Source: Roseibium alexandrii DFL-11 (GTDB taxonomy: Bacteria > Pseudomonadota > Alphaproteobacteria > Rhizobiales > Stappiaceae). From it: 64,000 nucleotides of DNA. Position 1 is the first letter of the stretch. Every line of letters starts with the position of its first letter. A program made the translations under genes and the position numbers. The notes beneath the pieces were generated by a model, which did not search any database, was not told the DNA's origin, and saw only the letters and a program-made list of their open reading frames with translations. The DNA lies in NCBI RefSeq assembly GCF_000158095.2, contig NZ_CM011002.1, forward strand, positions 4,010,703 through 4,074,702. The letters are read 5' to 3'. Of the stretch, positions 9,382-19,110 are shown one piece after another.

Positions 9382-9701
9382 GCCAGGCTGAAATCCAATT
9401 GGGCCAAAGCGCAGCTCTCGATGAGCTGACATCGCTGCGCGGTTCAATCGACAACATCGACGCAGCGCTCATTCACATGCTCGCAGAGCGCTTCAAATGC
9501 ACCCAAAAAGTAGGTGTTTTGAAAGCCACCAACGACCTGCCGCCGGCTGATCCGGCGCGGGAAAAAATTCAGATCGAGCGGCTGCGGAAACTCGCAGCCG
9601 ACGCCAATCTCGATCCTGACTTTGCCGAGAAATTTCTGAACTTCATCGTTCATGAAGTGATCCGGCACCATGAAGCCATTGCCGCTGAAGCCGGCAATTG
9701 A
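9378..9701 (+). CDS. Chorismate mutase (AroQ class)
   Basis: A 107-residue all-helical AroQ-type chorismate mutase converting chorismate to prephenate for Phe and Tyr synthesis. The pattern [20 protein letters not shown]...VGVLKA...[16 protein letters not shown] carries the expected Arg and Lys active-site residues on helices 1 and 2. It starts at TTG 9378, whose TG is shared with the ffh stop (TTGA overlap), and there is no other in-frame start before the conserved region. Upstream GGAAAGGTAAG can serve as ribosome binding site. It is co-transcribed with ffh and probably rpsP. A second chorismate mutase-like gene lies at 35067-35939. Confidence 0.9.
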   Translation: MSQAEIQLGQSAALDELTSLRGSIDNIDAALIHMLAERFKCTQKVGVLKATNDLPPADPAREKIQIERLRKLAADANLDPDFAEKFLNFIVHEVIRHHEAIAAEAGN

Positions 9702-9720
9702 AACAAACTGGAGAAATAAA

Positions 9721-10107
9721 ATGTCTACGAAAATTCGCCTTGCACGTGGCGGTTCCAAGAAGCGCCCGTTCTACCGCATCGTTGTTGCTGACATCCGCGC
9801 TCCGCGTGATGGCCGTTTCATCGAAAAAGTCGGTTCCTACAACCCGATGCTGCCGAAGGATTCCGAAGAGCGCGTTCAGTTGAACGTTGAGCGGATCCAG
9901 TACTGGCTCGGCAACGGCGCACAGCCGACCGATCGCGTGCACCGTTTCCTGGATGCTGCCGGTCTCCTGAAGCGTGAAGCGCGCAACAACCCGAAAAAGG
10001 CCCAGCTCGGCCGTAAGGCGCAAGAGCGTCTCGACGAGAAGAAGGCTGCTGAAGAAGAAGCTGCTGCCGCTGCTGCTGAAGCTACAGAAGAAGCTGCTGC
10101 CGAGTAA
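9721..10107 (+). CDS. rpsP: 30S ribosomal protein S16
   Basis: 128 residues. [20 protein letters not shown] and [23 protein letters not shown] are diagnostic of S16, which is needed for 30S assembly. Beyond the usual roughly 80-residue core there is an Ala/Glu-rich acidic tail. The start at 9721 follows GGAGAAATAAA (GGAG at 9710-9713). It lies 19 nt after chorismate mutase and 44 nt before rimM, consistent with one operon. Confidence 0.97.
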   Translation: MSTKIRLARGGSKKRPFYRIVVADIRAPRDGRFIEKVGSYNPMLPKDSEERVQLNVERIQYWLGNGAQPTDRVHRFLDAAGLLKREARNNPKKAQLGRKAQERLDEKKAAEEEAAAAAAEATEEAAAE

Positions 10108-10151
10108 GACTGCATACGCCGCATAGATATCCGGCTTGAGGGCCTTTTGAA

Positions 10152-10712
10152 ATGAGCTCCAAAGAGACACAAAAGGTGCTGATGGCCAAAATCGGCGCGG
10201 CGCATGGCGTTCGCGGGGAAGTGCGGGTCAAGCCGTTTGGCGATGACCCGCTTTCCTTCACCGATTATGGTGTGCTGACGACAAAGGACGGCAAGCAGTC
10301 CTTCGAAGTGGTGAGTGCGCGGGTGCAAAAGACGGTTGTCGTCACGAAATTCAAGGAAGTGACCGACCGCAACAGGGCAGAAGAACTCAACGGGACCGAG
10401 CTCTATATCGACCGGGACCAGCTGCCTGAGACAGACGAAGACGAGTTCTACTATTCCGACCTGAACGGACTGGATGTGAAGGACCCGCAGGGTGAACTGC
10501 TCGGCAAGATCGTGGCGGTTCAGGACTTTGGTGCGGGCGATCTCTTTGAGATCCGGCCGAAACGCGGCAAAACCTTCTATATTCCCTTCACCAAGGAATT
10601 TGTTCCAACGATCAATCTGGACAGCGGCTTTGTGGTTGCTGATCTTCCGGAAGACTATTTGTCGGATGAAAAGCCGGATCCGGAATCATCGACCGATTCG
10701 CCGGACAGATAA
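10152..10712 (+). CDS. rimM: Ribosome maturation factor RimM
   Basis: 186 residues. RimM binds S19 and helps 30S head maturation. The N-terminal domain begins VLMAKIGAAHGVRGEVRVKPFGDDP (about 11-35). The C-terminal PRC-barrel contains YYSDLNGLDVKD...GKIVAVQDFGAGDLFEI (about 97-137) and the end motif IPFTKEFVPTINLD. The last 58 nt overlap the convergent VanZ-like gene. Confidence 0.96.
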   Translation: MSSKETQKVLMAKIGAAHGVRGEVRVKPFGDDPLSFTDYGVLTTKDGKQSFEVVSARVQKTVVVTKFKEVTDRNRAEELNGTELYIDRDQLPETDEDEFYYSDLNGLDVKDPQGELLGKIVAVQDFGAGDLFEIRPKRGKTFYIPFTKEFVPTINLDSGFVVADLPEDYLSDEKPDPESSTDSPDR

Positions 10713-11218
10713 CGGGTCGGCACGGGTTTCAAACCCATTTCCCCAAGATCAATGTTATTAGTTTCGTCACTCAACGCCTGCCGGGTTTCCGAACGTATCA
10801 GCGCGATCAGAGCAATCACGAGCGACACGCCGATTGCGTTTGCGACGATGTCCGGCACCGACATTTGGTGATGCGGCAGCATGCCTTGTACGATTTCGCC
10901 GAGGACGCCGAGGCTCATCGCGATGAAAGCGGAGATCCGCAACCGGCAGCAAAACAAGGCATGGATCGATAGGGTCAAAAGCGCGAAAAACGCGATATGG
11001 AGAACTTTGTCGTAGGGGTGGCTAACGCCGGTCTCAAAAACGAGGCCGACAAGAACACCAAAACCAATCAAGGCCGCAAGAGGAAGAATCCGGCCTATAG
11101 ACAGCTCAATAAAATGCGGATCTTCCCGAAGAAGAAAGATGTCTGGAAGCTTGAATTTTATCCTCGGGAAACGGCGCACGACAGACCACCTGACTGTTAT
11201 CTCCTTGTCACTTAGCAC
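10655..11218 (-). CDS. VanZ-like family membrane protein
   Basis: 187 residues with about four hydrophobic segments between residues 45 and 145. It shows the VanZ-like signature: DKVLHIAFFALLTL followed by GEIVQGMLPHHQMSVPDIVANAIGV. VanZ itself gives low-level teicoplanin resistance, but most chromosomal relatives have no assigned role. The C-terminal 40 residues are polar and encoded opposite the end of rimM. It faces away from trmD, so 11219-11353 holds divergent promoters. The family call is firm; the function is unknown. Confidence 0.82.
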   Translation of the reverse strand: MLSDKEITVRWSVVRRFPRIKFKLPDIFLLREDPHFIELSIGRILPLAALIGFGVLVGLVFETGVSHPYDKVLHIAFFALLTLSIHALFCCRLRISAFIAMSLGVLGEIVQGMLPHHQMSVPDIVANAIGVSLVIALIALIRSETRQALSDETNNIDLGEMGLKPVPTRYLSGESVDDSGSGFSSDK

Positions 11219-11353
11219 AAGGACGATTAATCAGAGCTTTCAAACTCCTAAAGCGGGTAAACAGCAACAGAATTACCAATTTACTTGGTAAATGGATCGT
11301 TAAGGCTGGCCCGGCATTAACTTGGCCTACTGCGGCAAACAGGCGGTGCTCCC

Positions 11354-12064
11354 ATGGCCTTCAAGGCAACCATTCTCACGCTCTACCCTGACATGTTTCC
11401 AGGGCCACTCGGACAAAGCCTGTCCGGCCGTGCGTTGGAGAAAGGTCTGTGGGATATTGAAACCAGCCAGATCCGGGATTTTGCGGCCGATAAACACCGG
11501 TCTGTCGACGACACCCCGGCAGGCGGTGGTGCTGGCATGGTGCTGCGGGCGGACATTCTGGCGAAAGCTATTGATGCCGCGGCTCCGGTTGAAGATCCGC
11601 GTCCCCGTATTCTGATGAGCCCCCGCGGAAAACCGTTTACGCAAGCAAAAGCACATCAACTGGCCGAGGGGCCGGGTGCGGTTATCGTATGTGGCCGGTT
11701 TGAAGGCGTCGATCAGCGGGTGATCGAAACGCGCCAGCTGGAGGAGATCTCCATCGGGGATTACATCCTGTCGGGCGGTGAGATCGGTGCCATCACCATG
11801 CTGGATGCGATCGTTCGCCTGATCCCGGGTGTCATGGGCAACATGGAAAGCGCCGATACGGAAAGCTTCGAAACTGGTCTTCTCGAACATCCCCATTACA
11901 CACGCCCGGCGGAGTTCGAGGGCCTGACCATTCCGGATGTCCTGACATCCGGCAATCACAAGAAAATCCACGAATGGCGTCTCGCCGAAGCCGAACGCTT
12001 GACTCGCGAACGGCGGTCGGATCTATGGTATGCCTATATGGCGGACGACGACGACGTGGATTGA
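11354..12064 (+). CDS. trmD: tRNA (guanine37-N1)-methyltransferase
   Basis: 236 residues. TrmD methylates G37 next to the anticodon using S-adenosylmethionine bound in a trefoil knot, which prevents +1 frameshifting. It starts [45 protein letters not shown] and [29 protein letters not shown] (family knot motifs, in order) are all present. Its usual neighbours rpsP and rimM lie upstream, interrupted by the opposite-strand VanZ-like gene, so it probably has its own promoter. Confidence 0.96.
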   Translation: MAFKATILTLYPDMFPGPLGQSLSGRALEKGLWDIETSQIRDFAADKHRSVDDTPAGGGAGMVLRADILAKAIDAAAPVEDPRPRILMSPRGKPFTQAKAHQLAEGPGAVIVCGRFEGVDQRVIETRQLEEISIGDYILSGGEIGAITMLDAIVRLIPGVMGNMESADTESFETGLLEHPHYTRPAEFEGLTIPDVLTSGNHKKIHEWRLAEAERLTRERRSDLWYAYMADDDDVD

Positions 12065-12458
12065 TTGGTGCTTCCAAAGGACAAGTCAACGGTGTCTGCC
12101 GATAGATGCCACAAGTCACCCTTCGGTGCAGAAGCCCTTGTAATTTCGTAATTAATATACATCTCCATCGGAAACGAGGTCCTGCTTCCTTAATGGGCCT
12201 GCCGGGCGGAGATAATGCATTTTTGAAGCCGTCTTTTGCCTTGGGTGTTGCACCTGTTCTGGTGAAACCGCTCGGAATTTTGTATAGGACTCTCGCGAGT
12301 TTCTTAGGGACAAGAATGGGGGAGAGGCTCTGTTCACGTCCATTGCGGAACCTTTTGGGATGAAATGGCTTTTCTTTCCAAAAAGCCCGCGAAATGTGTA
12401 GACCGGCGGCCGGCAAGACGCGGCGAGGCTGCCATGGATGCGAAGGAGACCACACGTC
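12065..12458. other. Intergenic region trmD-acnA
   Basis: Nearly 400 nt with no supported gene. It should hold the acnA promoter and leader. I see AT-rich stretches near 12140-12165 and 12280-12300 (TTTTGTATAGGACT) but no confident promoter pair or riboswitch. Confidence 0.4.
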
Positions 12459-15203
12459 GTGACCCAGTCCCTCGACAGTTTCAACTGTAAGAAAACCCTC
12501 ACTGCCGGTGGCAAGACCTACACCTATTTTTCCATTCCCGAGGCTGAGAAGAACGGTCTTGAGGGTGTTTCCAAGTTGCCGTTTTCACTGAAGGTTGTCT
12601 TGGAGAACCTGCTGCGTTTCGAAGACGGGCGCACGGTGACCAAAGACGACATTATGGCCTGCGCCGAGTGGTTAAAGACGCGCAAATCCACACATGAAAT
12701 CTCCTACCGGCCAGCGCGCGTCCTGATGCAGGACTTTACCGGCGTCCCGGCCGTTGTTGATCTGGCCGCCATGCGCGATGCGGCGGTGAAGCTCGGCGGG
12801 GATCCGCAAAAGGTGAACCCGCAGGTGCCGGTGGATCTGGTGATCGACCACTCCGTGATGGTCGACTATTTCGGTACCGGCGATGCGTTCAAGAAAAACG
12901 TGGAACTGGAATATGAGCGCAACGGCGAACGCTATGAGTTCCTGCGCTGGGGCCAGTCCGCGTTTGACAATTTCCGTGCAGTGCCGCCGGGAACCGGCAT
13001 TTGCCACCAGGTGAACCTGGAATATCTCGCCCAGACCGTCTGGTCCAAACAGGAAAACGGCGAGGAAATTGCCTATCCGGACACATTGGTCGGCACAGAC
13101 AGTCACACCACCATGGTGAACGGTCTTGCCGTGCTCGGCTGGGGTGTTGGCGGTATCGAGGCAGAAGCGGCCATGCTCGGCCAGCCGATCTCCATGCTGA
13201 TCCCTGAGGTCATCGGGTTCAAGCTGACCGGCAAGCTGAACGAAGGCATCACCGCCACCGATCTGGTTCTGACCGTGGTGCAGATGCTGCGTGCCAAGGG
13301 TGTTGTCGGCAAGTTTGTCGAGTTCTATGGACCGGGCCTCGACAATCTGTCGCTCGAGGATGCGGCGACGATTGCCAACATGGCCCCTGAATACGGTGCG
13401 ACTTGCGGCTTCTTCCCCGTAGACAGTGACACGCTGAAATATCTGGAAGCGACCGGCCGTGACAAGGACCGCATTGCGTTGGTGGAAAACTACGCCAAGG
13501 CGCAGGGCATGTTCCGCGAGGGATCTGAAGAACCGGCGTTCACCGACACATTGGAACTAGACATCTCGACTGTCGTGCCGTCGCTGGCCGGCCCGAAACG
13601 CCCTCAAGACCGTGTCACCTTGTCTGAAGCCGCGCCGGAATTCGCCAAGGCGCTCAAAGAGATCAAGGGAACGGGCGGCGCTGGCGCGGTGCCGGATTCA
13701 ACACCCGAGTCCCGGTTTGTCGATGAAGGCGCAACGGGTGTTCTCGATAAGGTTCACCAGCGCTATGCCGTTGACGGCCGCGACCATGGCCTGGCCGATG
13801 GCGATGTGGTGATTGCCGCGATCACCTCCTGCACCAACACCTCCAACCCTTCCGTTCTGATCGGCGCGGGGCTGGTTGCCAGAAAAGCGCTGGAAAAGGG
13901 TCTCAAGGTCAAGCCGTGGGTAAAAACCTCGCTAGCCCCGGGCTCGCAGGTCGTGACCGACTATCTGGAAAAGGCGGATGTCCAGAAGGATCTCGATGCG
14001 CTGGGCTTCAACCTGACGGGCTATGGCTGCACCACCTGCATTGGCAATTCCGGCCCGCTCGATCCAGCGATTTCCAAGACCATAAACGACAATGATCTGG
14101 TCGCCTGTTCGGTGCTGTCCGGCAACCGGAACTTTGAGGGCCGGGTCAACCCGGATGTGCGCGCCAACTATCTGGCCTCGCCGCCGCTGGTGGTTGCCTA
14201 TGCGCTCGCCGGATCCATGCACATCAATGTGGCCGAAGATCCGCTAGGCGAAGACCGCGATGGCAACCCGGTCTACCTGAAGGACCTGTGGCCGACCACT
14301 GAAGAGATCAGCGCGCTGATCCGCTCGTCTATCACCGAAGAAATGTTCCGCGAACGCTATTCCGACGTTTTCAAGGGCGATGAGCATTGGCAGGGTATCA
14401 AGGTGGAAGGTGGCATGACCTACGGCTGGCCGGCCGGATCCACATACGTTCAAAACCCGCCTTATTTCGAAGGCATGACCATGGAACCGAAGCCGCTCGA
14501 GGATATCGAGAACGCGGCGGTCATGGGCCTGTTCCTGGACTCAATCACCACAGACCACATCTCTCCGGCGGGGGCCATCAAGGAAAACAGCCCGGCAGGT
14601 CAGTACCTTTCCGAGCATCAGGTCGCCCGCAAGGACTTCAACTCCTACGGTTCGCGGCGCGGCAACCACCAGGTCATGATGCGTGGCACCTTCGCCAATA
14701 TCCGTATCAAGAACCAGATGGTTCCGGGTGTTGAAGGTGGCGTCACCATGAAGGATGGCCAGGAAAAGTGGATCTACGACGCCTGCATGGAATACCTGGA
14801 AGCGGGCCGCCCGCTCGTGGTGTTCGCGGGCAAGGAATACGGCACCGGCTCGTCCCGCGACTGGGCTGCGAAAGGCACCAAGCTGTTGGGTGTGCGTGCC
14901 GTCATCGCACAATCGTTCGAACGCATTCACCGGTCAAACCTTGTCGGCATGGGCGTCATCCCGTTGACCTTCAAGGAGGGAGAAAGCTGGCAGTCGCACA
15001 ACATCACCGGCAAGGAAAGCGTGACCATCAAGGGCATTGCCGACATCCAGCCGCGGCAGATGATGGATGTGGAGGTTACCTACGAGGACGGCACCACCAA
15101 AACCATCGAGTGCCTGTGCCGCGTCGATACCGAAGATGAGCTGGAATACATCAAGGCAGGCGGTATCCTGCACTATGTGCTTCGGAACCTTGTGACGAAC
15201 TGA
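12459..15203 (+). CDS. acnA: Aconitate hydratase A
   Basis: 914 residues. It isomerises citrate to isocitrate in the TCA cycle with a [4Fe-4S] cluster. Cluster cysteines are Cys458 ([12 protein letters not shown]), Cys524 and Cys527 ([12 protein letters not shown]). IDHSV and [22 protein letters not shown] occur in the N-terminal half, and [13 protein letters not shown]...[12 protein letters not shown] marks the swivel domain. GTG 12459 is chosen because AAGGAGA lies 9 nt upstream; an in-frame ATG at 12438 has no such site. The length matches alphaproteobacterial AcnA. A strong terminator follows. Confidence 0.96.
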   Translation: MTQSLDSFNCKKTLTAGGKTYTYFSIPEAEKNGLEGVSKLPFSLKVVLENLLRFEDGRTVTKDDIMACAEWLKTRKSTHEISYRPARVLMQDFTGVPAVVDLAAMRDAAVKLGGDPQKVNPQVPVDLVIDHSVMVDYFGTGDAFKKNVELEYERNGERYEFLRWGQSAFDNFRAVPPGTGICHQVNLEYLAQTVWSKQENGEEIAYPDTLVGTDSHTTMVNGLAVLGWGVGGIEAEAAMLGQPISMLIPEVIGFKLTGKLNEGITATDLVLTVVQMLRAKGVVGKFVEFYGPGLDNLSLEDAATIANMAPEYGATCGFFPVDSDTLKYLEATGRDKDRIALVENYAKAQGMFREGSEEPAFTDTLELDISTVVPSLAGPKRPQDRVTLSEAAPEFAKALKEIKGTGGAGAVPDSTPESRFVDEGATGVLDKVHQRYAVDGRDHGLADGDVVIAAITSCTNTSNPSVLIGAGLVARKALEKGLKVKPWVKTSLAPGSQVVTDYLEKADVQKDLDALGFNLTGYGCTTCIGNSGPLDPAISKTINDNDLVACSVLSGNRNFEGRVNPDVRANYLASPPLVVAYALAGSMHINVAEDPLGEDRDGNPVYLKDLWPTTEEISALIRSSITEEMFRERYSDVFKGDEHWQGIKVEGGMTYGWPAGSTYVQNPPYFEGMTMEPKPLEDIENAAVMGLFLDSITTDHISPAGAIKENSPAGQYLSEHQVARKDFNSYGSRRGNHQVMMRGTFANIRIKNQMVPGVEGGVTMKDGQEKWIYDACMEYLEAGRPLVVFAGKEYGTGSSRDWAAKGTKLLGVRAVIAQSFERIHRSNLVGMGVIPLTFKEGESWQSHNITGKESVTIKGIADIQPRQMMDVEVTYEDGTTKTIECLCRVDTEDELEYIKAGGILHYVLRNLVTN

Positions 15204-15256
15204 GTTCAAGCGGGCAGGGGTGGTCTCAGGAAACCTCGATGCTCTTTGATATAGAA

Positions 15257-15290
15257 ACAAAACGGGCGCCTCGAGACGCCCGTTTTTCTT
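15257..15290. terminator. Bidirectional terminator acnA / lytic transglycosylase
   Basis: A perfect 8-bp stem AACGGGCG / CGCCCGTT (15261-15268 and 15277-15284, loop of 8) is flanked by A-rich sequence on the left and TTTTTCTT on the right. It lies 54 nt after acnA and about 35 nt beyond the end of the opposing gene, so it can serve both strands. Confidence 0.85.
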
Positions 15291-15323
15291 CATTCCAGGA
15301 CCTGCTGTTCTTGCGAGCTGATC

Positions 15324-16151
15324 TTATTGGTCGATCAATCCGGCAGCGTAGGCGATGGCGCGCTGATAGTTGCCGCTGTCGTTCCAGGTCGAGAGAACCC
15401 GGAAATTGGCTGACCCGTCCGCGAAAGACCGTCCAGCCCGCCAACCGTTGCGGCGAAGCATGTTTGCCGCTGTCGCAAGCGCATCTGCTGCATTGTTGGG
15501 GTCCGCACGGCCGTCACGATTGCCGTCGACGGCAAACCGCACCCAGTTGCCCGCCAAAAACTGCATGTGCCCGAGTTCACCTGATGGGCCGCCGCGGCTG
15601 TTGCCGGTGATCAGACCCCGGTCGACCAGTTGCAGGGCGGCAATCGCATCGTCTTCAAAGCGCGGATGACGGCGGCAATAGGAAGCCAAGGTGACGGCAC
15701 CGCTCACAATACGGGTGTTGCCGGTATACCCGCCCCAATTGGTCTCATATCCCCAAATGGCCACAAGGATCGAGCCGGGCACGCCATAGCGTTTTTCAAT
15801 GGACTGAAACAGTCTGGCGTTCTGCTTGAGTTTGCGTTTCGCACCGGAGACAAATGTATTCACGCTGGAAAAGCGGCTCTTTAAAAACTGTTCCGGACTG
15901 CGATAGCGCATGCTGGATTGAGACGCCGGGTTTGATTCAAACCGCCACGTGATACCAGAGAGTTTAGCCTGTTGCAGCGCCTGCAGACCGCGTTGCCGGA
16001 CACCGGACGCTGAGGCCTGTTGCGCGAGCTGCTGTTTATAGGCCCCAAACTGTCCCTTGCTGGTGATACAAGATGCGGCCAAAGCCGGTGTTGCCATCAT
16101 CGTACCGGCAACAATCGCCACCATTCGCAGCGCGGCCCGTCTTGGTGTCAT
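15324..16151 (-). CDS. Lytic murein transglycosylase (MltB/SLT_2 type)
   Basis: A 275-residue exported enzyme cleaving the MurNAc-GlcNAc bond of peptidoglycan with formation of 1,6-anhydroMurNAc. The signal peptide spans about residues 1-26 (RMVAIVAGTMMATPALAAS). The catalytic Glu136 lies in VAIWGYETNWGG. GGPSGELGHMQFLAGNW and VDGNRDGRADPNNAADALATAANML follow as in the SLT_2 family. ATG 16151 is chosen because GGAG lies 7 nt upstream; upstream in-frame ATG 16163 and TTG 16166 lack a site. No lipobox is seen, so it is probably soluble in the periplasm. Confidence 0.92.
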   Translation of the reverse strand: MTPRRAALRMVAIVAGTMMATPALAASCITSKGQFGAYKQQLAQQASASGVRQRGLQALQQAKLSGITWRFESNPASQSSMRYRSPEQFLKSRFSSVNTFVSGAKRKLKQNARLFQSIEKRYGVPGSILVAIWGYETNWGGYTGNTRIVSGAVTLASYCRRHPRFEDDAIAALQLVDRGLITGNSRGGPSGELGHMQFLAGNWVRFAVDGNRDGRADPNNAADALATAANMLRRNGWRAGRSFADGSANFRVLSTWNDSGNYQRAIAYAAGLIDQ

Positions 16152-16688
16152 ATCAATCTCCATCAATCCGAATGGTCCAAGGTCAAACTGCCAAACACAT
16201 GTACGTCACCTTACAATAATCACTGATACCATACACCATACTTGGAGCTGGCTTACCCAAGTCCGGCTTTAGACAGTCCGTGATCATTTGATTGCAAAAC
16301 CCAAAAAGCGTCGCAAAGCAGATGCGCGCAGCCTAAACACGTTCTGATCAGTCCAGTTTATACAGATACTTACCGCAATTTTACAAAGCCGTGATGACGC
16401 CATTGGAAATCGCTCGGCGCTGGTCCACGCGTTGACCTCTCAGGTCCAGGTCTTGGGATCCATACCGCTACTCCAACGCAACAACTCTCAGAATGTGAAG
16501 CGAATCGGATTGTATGTCTGCGATCGCGTCGGGACAGGATTGTCACTGAGGAGAGAGTTGGCCGGGTGATACGGTGGTAAAGCTGATGTTCCGGCCTAGA
16601 GCCAGGCCAATTCAGTGGGATGCAGATCCCGGATCAAGTCCGGGACGGCATCTACAGATGTTGCATTCGTTTGGTGGCGGCAGAGGCT
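16152..16688. other. Intergenic region with REP-like palindrome
   Basis: About 540 nt without a supported gene, between the transglycosylase start and the end of the isonitrile-hydratase-like gene. It contains the palindrome described separately at 16619-16652. Otherwise nothing recognisable. Confidence 0.5.
16619..16652. repeat. REP-like extended palindrome
   Basis: An inverted repeat with core TCCCGGA-TCAAG-TCCGGGA (16627-16645), extended outward by GATGC / GCATC arms with a small mismatch bubble. The CCGGATCAAGTCCGG-type core resembles dispersed intergenic palindromes known in alphaproteobacteria. I saw no second copy in this window. Confidence 0.55.
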
Positions 16689-17357
16689 TCAAACCGGCGC
16701 ACCGAACAGGGCCAGCCGTTCCTGGCGGGAGTGCGCCATGCGCCGTCGTGCTTCGGCGATGATCTCGGGTGCCGCGTCTTCCGGGGTGCCGGATGAGAAC
16801 GGTGGGGCCGGGGCATATTCAAGCGCGAGTTGGACGGTTTTTGCCTCTTCTTTTCCCAGAAGATCAGCAAGGATTTCCAGTCCGAAATCGATGCCGGATG
16901 TGATGCCGCCGGCCGTATAGAGAGTGCCGTCTTTCACCACCCGCTCCTGGACCGGTATGGCGCCCAGTTGCGGCAGGAAGTCGACAGCGTTCCAGTGGCT
17001 GGTCGCGCGTTTGCCATTCAACAGCCCGGCGCGGCCAAGAACCAGCGATCCGGTGCACACGGAAGTTACATACCTAGCGCTTGCCGCCGCGCGGCGAACG
17101 AACTCCAGTACCTCATCGTCTCGCAAAAGCGGATTGACACCTCCGCCGCCCGGGATGCACAGGACATCGAGCTTCGGACACTCTGAAAACGTTGTATTTG
17201 CGTGGATTTCCATGCCGCTGGTCGTTGTAACCAGGTCGCGGTTCTTCCAGATCAAATGAACCTTCGCGCCCGGCACGGCTGCAAATGCATCGTTCGGTCC
17301 GGCAACATCAAGCAGCTGGACATTTGGAAAGATCAGAATTCCGAAAGACAGTGTCAT
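16689..17357 (-). CDS. DJ-1/PfpI family protein, isonitrile hydratase-like
   Basis: 222 residues in the GATase1/DJ-1 fold. Asp17 (QLLDVAGP) and Cys101-Thr102 (VTSVCTGSLVLGRAGLL) fall at the positions reported for Pseudomonas isonitrile hydratase InhA. AGGITSGIDFGLEI is also characteristic. It would hydrate isonitriles to N-substituted formamides, but the substrate is not proved because several regulators and enzymes share this core. ATG 17357 has GGAGG 7 nt upstream; in-frame ATGs further up do not. It is divergent, across about 80 nt, from a regulator whose sensor domain has the same fold. Confidence 0.82.
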   Translation of the reverse strand: MTLSFGILIFPNVQLLDVAGPNDAFAAVPGAKVHLIWKNRDLVTTTSGMEIHANTTFSECPKLDVLCIPGGGGVNPLLRDDEVLEFVRRAAASARYVTSVCTGSLVLGRAGLLNGKRATSHWNAVDFLPQLGAIPVQERVVKDGTLYTAGGITSGIDFGLEILADLLGKEEAKTVQLALEYAPAPPFSSGTPEDAAPEIIAEARRRMAHSRQERLALFGAPV

Positions 17358-17436
17358 GAGAACCTCCATATTGACAGGCCCGTGATAGCAGCCCACCATC
17401 TGGCGATCTGGACAATTACCCCAAAATTTAAGCCAA

Positions 17437-18393
17437 ATGACACGCCGTATTGAAATTCTTACTTATGACGCGGTCCAGGTGCTGGACATCACTGGGCCGA
17501 TGCAGGTGTTTGCCTCGGCCAATGAACAGTTGATCGCGGCTGGAAAAACCGCTGCCTATGAGATTGAAACGGTGTCGGCGCTTTCTCCGGTGAAGAGTTC
17601 CAGCGGCCTTGCGCTTCTCGCAGGTCCCTTGCCGAACGATGATAGCGTCATCGATACTCTCCTGGTTCCAGGTGGGTACGGGATCGACCGCCTGTGTGAA
17701 GATGCGGAAATTCTCGGCTGGCTGACTGCACGGGCCACAAATGCCCGGCGGATTGCTTCTGTGTGCAGCGGTGCGTTTCTGCTGGCGACAGCCGGGTTTC
17801 TGGATGGCAAACAGGCCGCAACGCATTGGCAGCGCTGTGCCGAATTCAAACGTAGGTTTCCGGAAGTCCGGTTGAAAGCCGATCCGATCTATGTTCAAGA
17901 CGGCAGTCTTTGGACGTCTGCGGGCGTGACGGCCGGAATAGATCTTGCCCTTGCTCTGGTTCAAGAAGATCTCGGCCGGGAACTGGCGCTGCAGGTTGCC
18001 CGGCAGCTTGTCGTTTTTTTAAAACGTCCCGGCGGGCAATCCCAATTCAGTGCCGCGTTGACACTTCAAAACGACAGCGGCCGCTTTGATCAGCTGCATG
18101 CCTGGATGATCGAGAATCTCCAGAACCCCATAACCTTGAATGACATGGCCGAACAGGCGGTCATGAGCCCGCGCACACTGTCCCGTCACTACAAGAAAGA
18201 AACCGGCCGCAGCCCGATGCGCACACTCGAAGAGTTGCGGCTCGATCAGGCCCGTCAACTCCTTGAGCAGGACCGCCCGGTTGCGCAAGCTGCAAGCCGC
18301 AGCGGGTTCGGCACGGAAGAAACCTTACGGCAGGCGTTCCAGCGCCGGTTTGGTGTCAGTCCCCAGGCCTACCGGGAGCGTTTTTCGGGCTAG
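17437..18393 (+). CDS. GlxA-type AraC family transcriptional regulator
   Basis: 318 residues. The N-terminal DJ-1/PfpI domain (1-190) begins IEILTYDAVQVLDITGPMQVF and includes the nucleophile-elbow region IASVCSGAFLLATAGFLDGKQ. The C-terminal AraC double helix-turn-helix (about 215-315) shows ITLNDMAEQAVMSPRTLSRHYKKETG and the end motif FGVSPQAYRERF. GlxA regulators of this type control amine, glycine betaine or carnitine use in several bacteria. Here the divergent DJ-1 gene is the likely target, which is inference from position. Confidence 0.92.
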   Translation: MTRRIEILTYDAVQVLDITGPMQVFASANEQLIAAGKTAAYEIETVSALSPVKSSSGLALLAGPLPNDDSVIDTLLVPGGYGIDRLCEDAEILGWLTARATNARRIASVCSGAFLLATAGFLDGKQAATHWQRCAEFKRRFPEVRLKADPIYVQDGSLWTSAGVTAGIDLALALVQEDLGRELALQVARQLVVFLKRPGGQSQFSAALTLQNDSGRFDQLHAWMIENLQNPITLNDMAEQAVMSPRTLSRHYKKETGRSPMRTLEELRLDQARQLLEQDRPVAQAASRSGFGTEETLRQAFQRRFGVSPQAYRERFSG

Positions 18394-18706
18394 CCGATTG
18401 GACGCTTTGGTCACTGCCTCGGAAACGCTACCGGGAGAACTTGGCAAACACAGGGTTTTCCAACATGGGAATCACTGCCGGAAAATTGAAACGCAAAGTT
18501 TCAAGACGGGATTGATGTTTCCACCACTATCCCCGGTTTTTGCCTGAAATGTCCTAAATTTGATCAATCTGTTAACTTTTTGAGGGCGGAAATGGCCGAT
18601 TTCTGCGGACAAAAGGTTAACGCCTCGTTAAACTGGCACATGAGTTGCGAGGTCAGAGGGAGAGCCGCGACAAGCGTGCCATTCTGACACAATGAGGCGT
18701 TAAAAC
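18394..18706. other. Intergenic region upstream of a small gene
   Basis: A little over 300 nt. It includes AT-rich stretches near 18545-18640 (TTAACTTTTTGAGG, GTTAACGCCTCGTTAAACTGG) that probably hold the promoter of the following small gene. No gene is supported here. Confidence 0.4.
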
Positions 18707-19039
18707 GTGCGAGTGAACCCTGTTACATCAACCGGCCGTGCCAATGTGAGGCGCAAGCGTCCCTCTGTCGGTGAGACGGAGAGCGAACGCAGACCGGCCT
18801 TTTCTTCGCATTTGCCGGTCCCGCTCGAGCCGGTTCTTGAACGCAAGCAGGATGCATTTGCGGGCCGGTATCGCCCGAATTCGATTTTTCTCGCCCACTT
18901 GATCGCCACCCGCGATGGTGAGCTTCAGGCAAGGTCCGGCAGGCAGACAGAACCCCTCACCGGGGTCAACACCTACCGGGCGACCGCTGCCCTTCCCCGC
19001 CAGCGGGGGGCCGGTCACGTCCTGAAGACGGAGCGGTGA
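18707..19039 (+). CDS. Small conserved-looking hypothetical protein
   Basis: 110 residues from GTG 18707 (GTG 18713 is equally possible; GAGG lies upstream at 18694). I do not assign a function. The N-terminal half is basic and disordered-looking; the C-terminal half holds SIFLAHLIATRDGELQARSGRQTEPLTG. I recall similar FLAHLIATR...R.RR.EP motifs in small uncharacterised Hyphomicrobiales proteins. There is no signal peptide or transmembrane segment. A strong terminator starts 36 nt after the stop, supporting a real transcript. The next small gene has a similar AHL-I-T segment. Confidence 0.6.
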   Translation: MRVNPVTSTGRANVRRKRPSVGETESERRPAFSSHLPVPLEPVLERKQDAFAGRYRPNSIFLAHLIATRDGELQARSGRQTEPLTGVNTYRATAALPRQRGAGHVLKTER

Positions 19040-19074
19040 GGTTTGACGTTTCCAGACGTACCACTGGACACCTT

Positions 19075-19110
19075 GGCCCGGAGCTTTTGCTTCGGGCCTT
19101 TTTCGTTTTT
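19075..19110 (+). terminator. Intrinsic terminator
   Basis: A 10-bp stem GGCCCGGAGC / GCTTCGGGCC (one G-U pair) with a TTTT loop at 19075-19098 is followed by TTTTTCGTTTTT. It ends the transcript of the 110-residue protein. Confidence 0.88.

Noticed and set aside
7870..9447. Long open frame of 525 codons on the minus strand opposite ffh
   Set aside because: It is the antisense frame of a G+C-rich gene. It is His/Gln-rich without recognisable domains, and ffh is certain on the other strand.
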